Shown here: positions 1 to 8,454 of the stretch, in pieces
Layout of the letters: the number at the start of each line of letters is the position of its first letter
How positions within the stretch are numbered: the stretch's first letter is position 1
Assembly (NCBI GenBank): GCA_002914845.1
Contig: JXTC01000003.1
Span: forward strand, 1,745,298-1,809,297
Source: Trema orientale
Taxonomy: Eukaryota; Streptophyta; Magnoliopsida; Rosales; Cannabaceae
DNA length: 64,000 nt
Direction of reading: 5' to 3'
Position numbers and translations under genes: made by a program
The notes under the pieces: generated by a model
Databases searched by the model: none
Seen by the model: only the letters and a program-made list of their open reading frames with translations
What the model was told of the DNA's origin: nothing

Positions 1-1876
1 AGAAGGCGGCGGCGGCGCAGAATGAGCCGATGCATCATCAGCAATAACTGGGCCAGTTACCGCTCCAGCAGCTCTGCCGGCCACATGTGGAGCAGACCCG
101 ATCACCTGCGGAGCAGACCCGGCAATCTGTAATTTTTCGGTCTTATCTTGACCAGCGCGCTCGGATAGACCACGGCGCGCGGACCTCTTCCTCCTCAACA
201 CGGTCAGGGTGACCCCGTTATCCTCACTGTCTGAGGAAGGGGCGGCTCTGCTCCTTTTCACCGCCAAGCCCTGGTCCGCCTCAGAGGGGTCGGCCTCACG
301 CCCTCGCTTGGCAGCTAACGAGGGGGAAGAAGACAAGCAAGATTTCAGCCTGGGGGCCCCTCCGCTAAGCTCCGCAATCTCCCCGTGGGCACGGGCAGAC
401 CCAGACCCCGCTCTCGCCTTCGACCCTGAGCCCGCAGCTGGAGGAGCTGCCGCGAGTGACTCCCCGGGCCGGCACGATGATGACCCTCCGCCGTATTTGG
501 CCTTGATAGGAGTTGCCTCCTAAGTCGTGGGCTCGCCCGCCCCTGGAAGAGGCGCCGGAGGGGTGTCATCCCCAGACACGAATAGGCCCTCTAGCTCGTC
601 GCCCGAATCCTCCCGCCAGGCAGCAACCCCCGACCCCGTGGCCTCATCCTCGGAGGACACCACCACCCGTCGGCCAGCGGGAACTTTAGGCCCCGCCCGG
701 GGTGCGGCCGCACCCTTCTTCATGAGAGACAGCTCCGCTGAGGGACCAGCATCCGGACCTGCAGAAGCCAACGAGAACCAAAGTCAGAGGAAGACTCAGG
801 CGTGAGTAGTGTAAAGCTCGCCAGAGAAACAGACCCACCTTTTATCCTCTTGGGGGCAGCGATCTCCACGCCGCGGAGCCTGTCACACTCCCTGGCCATC
901 AGCGTCACCGCCTCCTCGAGCTCGAGCCTGGTCGGCGGCGTCAGCTCACGGGGCCCCGCCAACTGACTCGATGCCATGACCTGGCGCCCCACCATGGTCA
1001 GGCGATTCTGCTCATCCCGGCGGAACCGGCTCAGGGTGGTGGCGTCAAGCTTCCTCCTAAGGTGCTTGGCAACTGCCCAAGTGTCCAGCGGGAAGGAGAG
1101 GTTCAGGACAGCCCTCGGCATCATATTCATGACCTGGGGGCTCAGGACTGCCTGGACGTGGCGACAGTCCCCAACAGATTTGAAAACTATGATGCCCTCC
1201 AGTTCTTGAAGCCGACCTGCCGACGGCCGAGCGTCGAATCTGACATCCTCCATCGTACCTGTGGAAAATCAAGCTTTGTGAGAAAAAGGAGATCTAAACG
1301 CAAACCCCAATAGCCGGAAGCACTCAGATGCTTACACAGGGAGAAAGACGGAGGAATCTGAAAGCGCTCCCCGTTCACCCAGGGCGAGCACCACGCCCCA
1401 CCAACTGCATACAGTCTGGAGTGGGAGTTCCACTGCTTATCAGACCGCAGCAGACCCCAAAAAATATGACGCCCCTGGATCGGCTGGAGGTAGAAAGTCA
1501 GGTAGGAGCTCTTCTTGGGAATGGGCGTGAGCTTGTAGGCGTAAAAGACCACCTCCAAATCGATGTGGATGTTGAGGAGGATTGACAGAGCGGAAAGCCC
1601 TATCAGGATCATTATCCCGTTCGCGTTCAGCTGCATCGGGTGGATCCCTGTAAGGCTGAAAAACTGGTGGACGAGAGGGGGAAGGGGGAGTCGCAGCGAC
1701 TCCAAATGCTTCCTCCCCAGAACGAAGGACCCCTCGGGGGCAGAGGGGTGGAGATACCAATCGCTTGGCCCCTCGACCCTCTGCAGAGTAACCCCATCGG
1801 GGAAACAAAGTTGCCCCCTCAGTGAATCCACCTCGGTATCAACGACGGGAGACAACGATCTCTGGTTCGAGGCCAT
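1..1876 (-). CDS. Antisense ORF of the gypsy element (putative gypsy-type transposon protein, PF04195-like), spliced, one stop codon
   Basis: Three exons join in frame: 1876-1336, 1258-839 and 758-520. The donors are GTAAGCATCT (from 1335) and GTGGGTCT (from 838), and the acceptors end CCACAG and TCTGCAG. This gives 399 codons to a TAG at 522-520. Beyond that TAG the same frame stays open to the window edge (519-1), coding a Ser/Ala/Arg-rich, basic and acidic tail. The TAG is therefore probably a nonsense mutation in a longer protein, although CTTAG could also be a splice acceptor. Exon 1 has the pattern of the plant 'putative gypsy type transposon' family: a Gly-Ser-Phe-Val-Leu stretch, then LRLPLPPLVHQFFSLTGIHP, then a Gln-Leu-Asn-Ala-Asn motif. 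The family's function is unknown. A CTATAAC TATA-like box near 2045-2051 on the minus strand could drive it. It does not look like a host gene. Confidence 0.65.
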
Positions 1877-2043
1877 TTCCGGGATTACTAATCAAGAAAT
1901 CGGAAGTTTTCAAAAAGAGAAAGAGAGGAGTTCGAAAACCCTAAGCGAGGAAATGCTAAGGAAATGCTAAGGCGTTCGAGAGAAGAGAAAACGAGAATGT
2001 TCGGAGGTTTTTGGTAAAGGGAGAAACGAATTAAAGGGGGGCC

Positions 2044-2923
2044 TGTTATAGAGAGCGAACCCAAGAGTCCTTCTAAGACCTAACAAGGGGGAGAAGGAAC
2101 ATTTGAATTTCAAAACTTGTTGAACCGCGATACGGCCTAGCATGCGTCGGCATCGGTAATCAGCGAGCGATAATGAGGGCGAGCCACGTGTAATCCCAGT
2201 ACTAATGGGGGGAATGAATGATTTCCCCATTCGACGATCGCTATCCCGTCAAATAGGGAAATGGGGCAGTTGTGGGGCCCGCTTTCTGAGCATACGCCAT
2301 GTGTGTATCCAGGTGACACGTAATCGAAAGATTGCCTAGAAATAAAGCACTCAGCGTGACAGTAATTGGGCCCACGCTGTCGAAGCGGGCCAAGACGGAG
2401 CCCATCCAGACCTGGGATGGGCCTGGCCCAACCAGACCCTTATGCCGACAGCTGGGGGTCAGAAGCCCCAAGGGTCTTCCGCTAGAAGGCCCTCGGGGGC
2501 AATGCATAGTTTCAGACCCAGACAAAGCATTTAATGCAATCCTGGGTAGGTGTGTGCATTAAATGCGTTTTCCTGAGAGAACGGCGGAACTGTAGTCGCC
2601 GCTCCGTGTCAGGATTCATGTTGGAGCTGGTGACAGGGAGTAGACCGTACCAATCTTAGCCCGTGATCTCGGGAGCTAGCTACGGCGCTGGAAAAGAAAC
2701 CTTAGAATTGGATCCCAATTCCGGAGGTATAAATACCACACACACCGTAGCAAAAAGGCGAGCAATTCTCTCCACTCACTGCTATCCCCCTTAGAGCCGA
2801 TATCTGACTTAAGCATCGAAGAGTCTTTGCAGGTACCCCCCAGGGCTCCTCCGATCCACTCAGATATTGGACACAGTCAGAAGCAGCAGAGACACGAAGA
2901 CAGTTGGAAAAACCGTCCCAACA
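2044..2923 (+). repeat. Probable 3' LTR of the gypsy element
   Basis: The segment starts TGTT after a G-rich polypurine-like tract (about 2031-2043) and ends AACA at 2923. It contains GGTATAAATACC at 2726-2737 and, downstream, a CTTAAGCATCGAAGAG...AGGTACC block. A very similar block occurs in the solo LTR at 61808-62895. The left boundary is uncertain: a second purine tract at 2083-2098 followed by TG at 2104 is an alternative. The matching 5' LTR is outside the window, so target duplications cannot be checked. Confidence 0.5.
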
Positions 2924-3532
2924 CTTATAACTAGCCCTAAGTGTAGAAAATAGTTTTAAAATCGGTTACCAGTAACCAATAACTAGTAACCTAAATGGTT
3001 ACTATAGTTTATAAAATAGTTTTGTTTGCTTAGATAATTAGTTATATCGTAATTTTGAAAATTACTAGTTTCAATTTAGCAACTTCTCATTTTTTATAAT
3101 AACATTAATTAAAAAGTCAATAATAAGAAAAAAAAATATTTTCCTCATTTCTTAAAACTTAAAAGGGAAAAAAAAATACAACCTCATGTTCTTAAGAAGG
3201 AAAAAAAGTAGGTCTTTCTATCCCTAAAACAAAAAAGCGGAAAAATAAAAAGGAAAAAAAAAAAAAAAAACTCAAATTAAAAAAAAGAAATGAAAAAAAA
3301 AAATGCAAGGTGTGGGGATTCATACAGTAACATGAAAGAGGGAATAACATTAACCAGTGCTCAACCCCTAGACCAACCTATTTTATTATGTATTATGTTT
3401 AGTAATGTATAATGTACTCCGTGTTTTTCACTTTCTTCTGCAAAACTGATAGCCGCGTCCCGTATGTAAAACTGAAATATTTGAGAGCACCATATATTTG
3501 TAATTATTTTTTCTTTTTACCGTAAAACCGTT
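2924..3532. other. AT-rich spacer with fragments of repeats
   Basis: No gene is seen. Positions 2945-3010 hold a fragment of the GTTACTAG/ACCAGTTA fold-back family found complete at 7048-7415 and 37615-38020. Positions 3305-3390, read on the minus strand, show a tRNA-like A-box (TGGTCTAGGGGTTGAGCA) and a weak B-box, as in tRNA-derived SINEs. Several poly-A runs follow 3120. Confidence 0.4.
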
Positions 3533-3673
3533 AAAACCCTAATAATATTCTCTGAGGATCCCGTTTCTATTAAAAATAATAATAATAATAATAATAATAA
3601 TATGTGTGACACACGGTAGCTTATCTGAAGCGAACAATAGGAAATCGTGGCTCAATCCCCTAAAACCCTCTTC
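3533..3673 (+). promoter_or_regulatory. Telo-box motifs upstream of the EMB1273-like gene
   Basis: AAAACCCTAA at 3533-3542 and CTAAAACCCT at about 3660-3669 match the plant telo-box core found in promoters of many housekeeping and translation-related genes. They lie 140-275 bp before the ATG. An (AAT)n run at 3573-3602 separates them. The regulatory role is inferred from motif and position only. Confidence 0.35.
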
Positions 3674-3807
3674 TTGGCTTTGAAGTTGAACTGAACTCGT
3701 AGAAATCGGTGCATCAGTATCTTATCTGCCATGGCGGTTTTGTATCAGAACTCTGATACAGCTGTCTGTTTCTTCTGAAAAAGCTCTTGAGCTTTTCTCA
3801 ATCAGCA

Positions 3808-4038
3808 ATGGCGACCCTTTATTCCTCTCACTTGATATCTTCTTCTTCTCATCTCCAAATCTCTCCGAGAATAATGGCACTTAAGACCCCTCGCCCTTTT
3901 CTGCAGGGTCTCAAGGTAAACCCGGTAATTCCATCTTATCTTATTCAATCTTTCCTGGTATTTCATTCTTTTAATTCTTGTCATATATGCACAAATTTAA
4001 TGGTGTTTTCTTATACAGGGTTTTAATTGTACGGTCTA

Positions 4039-4087
<49 letters not shown>

Positions 4088-6015
4088 GTTGTTGTTGTTG
4101 TTGTTGCCTTCTTTTTCTTTCAAAGAAATGTTTCTCGCTGTAGAAGTCTTTAGCTACCCGGAAAAGCTTAACCTTCATTAGTGGGTTAGTTTCAATGTTA
4201 AATCAGGATTACTCTGAGTGGGAATGGGTCGACTTTTATAGCTGACACATTTTTTGAGCTACTAATCCATAATGAAAAGAATTGTAATGTGTAAGGTTTT
4301 GGAAAGGAAGCAGAAGGAATAAGACAAGGAGGCCTGTTTACTAATCCATAAAGGAAATGAGTGGAACGGGAATGGAGGGGAATATGAAAATTGAGTTGTG
4401 TAACTAATTGGTACGTAAAGACATAAAATGGAAAGCCATTTTCCTTTCCTCGTTACTTTCTCTCTTCATCACGGATTAGTAGACATGCCCTGAGGATTGT
4501 GTTTTTCTTTTCTAATTCTACTGATTACGTGAGCCAAATTTGTTTACGAATTTTGTAAATAAACGTATGGAGGAAAGACACTTTCTGTATTTTGTTTCTC
4601 ATTACAGCCCATTATGGATTAATAAATGTTGCATTAGTTTACTAATGTGTTAAGACTATCTGCCAACCGAGTACCAGCTACATTGTTTATGACTGCTAAT
4701 GTATGATGTGTTTCTTAAGAAATTAATGACCATATGAACTAGTTGAGTGAATTTTGATTTAGTAAACTGTAATATGACAATTTTGTCACTCTTATTTTGC
4801 TTCTCTGCGCATTGAGTTCTCTTTTGGTTGTAGCTGGGATCATCGCGATGTATTGAAGGATGTGGCTGCAGTTTTAGTTTCAAAACATACGGAGTACTTC
4901 CAAATCGTACGCCTGCCCCAAAGATATTTTGTTCAATAAATATGACTGCAGGGCAGTCAGATGATTCTGGGAAGACAAGGTTTGATCAGTTGATGGAGAA
5001 GGCAAGGAAATTGTGGGAAAGTTCTCCTCAGCCAGTGAAGAGCTTCCCTTGGAACAGAGCATTTGACAACTTCATTCAACTTACTATTGACCTCATCTTG
5101 GCAGTCGTCAAATACTTATCTGTGCCTTTACTTGCAGTGTCCTCCCTTAGTGAGATGTCTTACTGTGCTCATGAAAGGAAGCTGAAACTTGTCCCTTTTC
5201 CATTATTCATCGGAATCACTGTTGCTGGTGTCCTGAATCAGGCAGCCTTGGAAGTTTCTCCACTTCTCAAGGTAAGCTGTTTACTAAGAAGCATGAATCT
5301 GTTCAGTTAATTCCGAATTTTAGTTGCCCAGAATTGTCTGTTGACAACATCTAGTGACATTTGTCCACATTCAGATCAAAATGGCATCATCAAATACGTG
5401 GTGGTCTAGACTTCATCTATACATGTGGCAGAAAGATTTTTTTTTTTTTTTTTTGAAATCGTGGCAGAAGGATTTTAAATATAGCACTGATTGCATATTT
5501 TAGATGTAAATGGTGGAGGCATTTCCTTTCTGGTTCTGCTCTATTTGATGGATTTTACATTTCACGTGGAAGATCTTTAAAATTGTTAGTTCATGACTTT
5601 TCTATGAACTTATTCACATTTACCATAATTTGTAATCAATAGGAGAGCAAAGCAGTTGGAGGATTGCCTCATTTCATAGAATTAGGTTCCTTTCAGTTGC
5701 CTATTCTTTTTCAGTTCATTTTATCAAAAACTATTCATAAATGGAGAAAGTACTGTAGATTTATATTAATTGTTATAGCTGGTGTTGGCTTGATTACAGG
5801 ATGCAGAAGTTCCTTGGCATCTGATTTGCGTGGCTATTTTCTTCACCTTGCTCAAGTTACCAGGCCCATACTACCCATACTGGGGGCGCATATTCATCCC
5901 ACATTTTGCTAATGGGGGTTTATTTAGGACTCTGTGGTTTGCATTTTTGTGGTACAGAAGACCCCAAAAGACATCGAGAGCAACATTGTCACAGGATTCA
6001 GAAAATAAATCTTAA
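3808..6015 (+). CDS. EMB1273: EMB1273-like plastid membrane protein
   Basis: The three exons are 3808-3915, 4834-5271 and 5800-6015, all with GT-AG introns in phase 0, giving 253 aa. The first about 75 residues are Ser/Arg/Pro-rich and poor in acids, as in a chloroplast transit peptide. The mature part has WESSPQPVKSFPWNRA and then hydrophobic stretches, FIQLTIDLILAVVKYLSVPL and a segment around LFIGITVAGVL. After SLSEMSYCAHERKL, exon 3 supplies another hydrophobic stretch and LPGPYYPYWGR. From memory this matches Arabidopsis EMB1273 (At1g49510), a conserved plant protein needed for embryo development whose biochemical role I do not know. The start is the ATG that opens the transit peptide; an upstream in-frame Met at 3787 would only lengthen it by 7 residues. 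Intron 1 carries MITE-like repeats and an (ATT)n run. Confidence 0.78.
4040..4106. repeat. (ATT)n then (GTT)n microsatellite in intron 1
   Basis: About 16 TTA/ATT units are followed directly by about six GTT units inside intron 1 of the EMB1273-like gene. It is a simple repeat, likely polymorphic. Confidence 0.95.
4260..4624. mobile_element. MITE-like nested inverted repeats in intron 1
   Basis: The inner pair is GGCCTGTTTACTAATCC at 4331-4347, matched in reverse complement by GGATTAGTAGACATGCCC at 4473-4490. The outer pair is TACTAATCCATAATG at 4260-4274, matched by CATTATGGATTAATA at 4610-4624. The ends resemble those of PIF/Harbinger- or hAT-derived MITEs. No clean target duplication was found, so the family is not assigned. 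Confidence 0.5.
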
Positions 6016-7047
6016 TTTTTGCAGGCTTAATATGAGCAGGTATTTCTCACTTATACTATGTAGGAGAGAGATCATCATTTTTTATTTTACTTGTAACACC
6101 ATTAACCACACTGTTTACCTCCTGATAAGGTAGCTGTTCTTATCATTAACTCTGCTGTCACTTTGTAGGTCCCTGTGATATTATTGAGATTGTAGATTTG
6201 TCGTTAGGTCGGTCAATTCTCGAATGATCTTCCTTTATTGCTTTGCTTCATGGTTTTGCATCTTTATTTCAGGTAGCATTTTCTCAAATGAAGATTGTAG
6301 TGATTGAACCATTAAAGCCATGCATGTAAGAGTTAAGAGTAGGTCTGAGTAGAAGACTCGAAAACTTTGGTAGTTTCTGCTGGTTTTGATGGCGGCTATT
6401 CGTATTTGCTAAGATTAGCAATTTAATCATTTCAGTTCAAGTGCAAGGATCAAGGTCGGGGCATATATATATAGGCGTTTGTATTTTCTTGTTTGGGTAC
6501 AGAATCGTTATTTCGTGATTGTAGTGCTGTTAAAAACTCGAAAGCAAAATTTTTTCGCATAAGATCATCAACACAGATCGAGTATAAGTTCAGTGTCAGT
6601 GTGCTTCTCTCCATATTGACATATTCCAGTTAGATAACTGGACCTTGTTCTTCCCCAGTTGACGTGTGACAATTTTGTAGAGCATGGTATAATATAAAAC
6701 AAACAGTTCACGTAGTTCATAGAATATGATTATATAGGAACTTAAGTGGTTTCACAGGGCAAATTTGATAGGTTGAAAAGTTAGTTAATGGTTATGGTGA
6801 TTTCAACGTGGGAGCTTCGCTAAAGATAGATGCGGCGGGTAAATTGATTCGAACTCCTTATGAAAGGACTTGCATGGAGTCCGCACCAATCAATCAGCGG
6901 TTGTCATCCAAAAAGAGGTTGTAGAGAAATTGAATGGCTTTATATCGAGTATCCTAAAGTTTTTAATGGCTCAGTCGGCGAACCACTCCTAGCATCCAAT
7001 CAATAGCAAAAATAAAAGGATTTCTAACACTTGTGTCTATAAAAATA
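6016..7047. other. 3' UTR and spacer after the EMB1273-like gene
   Basis: The 3' UTR of the gene probably covers the first few hundred bases (T-rich, several AATAAA-like signals near 6000-6010). After that there is AT-rich sequence in which I see no gene or recognisable repeat. Confidence 0.4.
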
Positions 7048-7415
7048 AAAAAGAATTACAAAAATGCAGAGGCCAGTTATTCTTTTTTCAATTCCGATAC
7101 CGATTTATCAAAAAAATATCACTTTTTAAATGTTCTTAGAAAAATATCATTTTAAAATAGTTATTAGTTACCAATTTATGAAAACTGGTTACCAGACCAG
7201 TTATATTCCAGTTATAAATAATACATTTGGTTACTAGTTACTAGTATTTTAAAACTGGTGACTAGTTACTATTTTTAAAAATGACATTTTTTTAAATATC
7301 TTCTTAAAAATGACATTTTGTAATAAAAACTGTGCCGGATCTTAAAAAACAAAGCCTACCGTATTTTTCTAATTTTTTCCTAAAAATATCGTATAAAGCC
7401 TAATTTTCACAAAAT
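7048..7415. repeat. Fold-back repeat, GTTACTAG family, copy A
   Basis: AAAAATATCACTTTTTAAA-type arms flank a core built from repeats of GGTTACTAGTTACYAGT and CCAGTTATA. The 37615-38020 copy shares order and ends, including AAAACTGT-GC--TTAAAAAA and CGTATAAWGYCTAATTT. The near-palindromic plan and lack of coding capacity suggest a MITE. The boundaries are approximate. Confidence 0.5.
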
Positions 7416-7524
7416 AAAATACAAATATCCCATCTAAGTTATTTTGTTTAGTAGTGTGCAGTAAAGTTATTCAATAAAAAAGAAAATGATTATAATACAT
7501 TAGAAAAGTCGAACTTAAGAAATC

Positions 7525-7608
7525 CAAAGAGACCTAGCGTGGTCGCCGAGCATTAAAGTTTAAACAAAACATGGCGAAGAAGTCCCTAGTTCGAGCCCAT
7601 ATGTTAAC
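7525..7608 (+). mobile_element. Possible tRNA-derived SINE head
   Basis: An A-box-like CCTAGCGTGGTCGCCGAG is followed about 45 bp later by a B-box-like AGTTCGAGCCC, the internal promoter spacing of tRNA-derived SINEs. No poly-A or T tail or target duplication was delimited, and it could be chance. Confidence 0.3.
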
Positions 7609-7662
7609 AATCAGATGTTCTTTTGTAGTAGTATTAACTGGCCAAGCCCACATTTAATCTCG

Positions 7663-7745
7663 GGGAAATTATGGGGAGTATGATTATTTTGCCCTATTTT
7701 TACTTTTCTATGAGTGATTTTCAAAATTTTCTTTCTAGGAGTCCT
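7663..7745 (+). repeat. Left terminal inverted repeat of the MULE
   Basis: It pairs with 11355-11437. Shared blocks, in order, are GGGAAATTA, TATGA, TTTTGCC, CTATTTT, ACTTTTCTA, GAGTG, AATTT and CTTTCTAGGAG. Identity is roughly 75-80 % by eye with small gaps. Confidence 0.8.
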
Positions 7746-7978
7746 AGACAAACCAAAAGACCAAAATACCCTCCCAGCCAAAATCACCCAACGCCAAACT
7801 CTTCTTTGCCAATCCAAACCTAAATATCCTCATTCTCCTCTAATAGCTACCTAAGCCGCCGAGCTTAGCCCGATCAGTCGACCCTCCCAAGCTGACCAAG
7901 CCCAACCCACCTCCACCTCCTCCGACACTTCTTCCTCCCTACCACCCTCGCAAACTCGCCTAGTCGACTTGGTCCCAA

Positions 7979-8246
7979 AGGCCACCAACTAAGCCAACCT
8001 CCACTGCCCCTAAGGCCTCAATTTCGGCCACTAGCTTGAGCAACCCCTCCTACATCTTCGGCTCTAGTTACATGCTTTTCACCGACACATCCATCTCCAG
8101 TCGTATATATCTCAGCTCAAGCTCGAGCGACTACCAAGAACTTCCTCGCAAAGATGTACAACTCGTCGTCGTCAACTTCGTTGTGGCAGTGCGAGCTTCA
8201 AGGCAAGGATGTCATGGTGTTCCAGTACAAGTTTCGAAGGAAAAAG
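7979..8246 (+). pseudogene. Captured fragment of a LysM receptor-like kinase exon
   Basis: The first part reads as a Ser/Thr/Pro-rich juxtamembrane stretch ending TDTSISSRIYLSSSSS. After a frame change and apparent deletion the next part reads ATTKNFLAKMYNSSSSTSLW, then a Gln-Gly-Lys-Asp-Val motif and VFQYKFRRKK. It stops exactly at a GT donor (8247), so an exon-intron border was captured too. From memory the second part matches the region just before the kinase domain of plant LysM-domain receptor kinases, which carry an ATNNFLAKRYSSSS-like stretch and a G-K-D/E-V-x-x-FQRKFRR motif. In those the two parts are joined by about 20 residues missing here. It lies inside the MULE, has no kinase domain and cannot encode a working receptor. 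Confidence 0.6.
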
Positions 8247-8454
8247 GTCTACCTACCTTTTATTTCGCTGGTTTTTAACTCTTTGTTATGCTTTGCCTAT
8301 CTTTTGCTTGATAAATTACATGAATGGAGTTTTTTTTTTCGTAGTTCTGTAATGGCTTCCATGTATTTGATGAATTGCCTAAATGAAGTTGTTATTAGTT
8401 GATGGCCCCCTCTTTGTGTTAAGAATTAAATATTTTAGTATGTAATAATCAATG

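Larger units (their letters stand above)
1..2923 (+). mobile_element. 3' portion of a Ty3/gypsy retrotransposon, Tat-like lineage
   Basis: The first 2.9 kb is much more GC-rich than the rest of the window. It holds a long spliced ORF on the minus strand followed on the plus strand by an LTR-like segment with a TATA box at about 2728. An antisense ORF placed between pol and the 3' LTR is a known trait of Tat-lineage elements such as Grande and Retand, so I read this as the right end of such an element whose gag-pol lies left of the window. The lineage assignment is inference, because no gag, RT or integrase is visible here. Confidence 0.65.

Noticed and set aside
7611-7817. Minus-strand frame at the left end of the MULE
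   Set aside because: It spans the target duplication and terminal repeat and shows no family resemblance.
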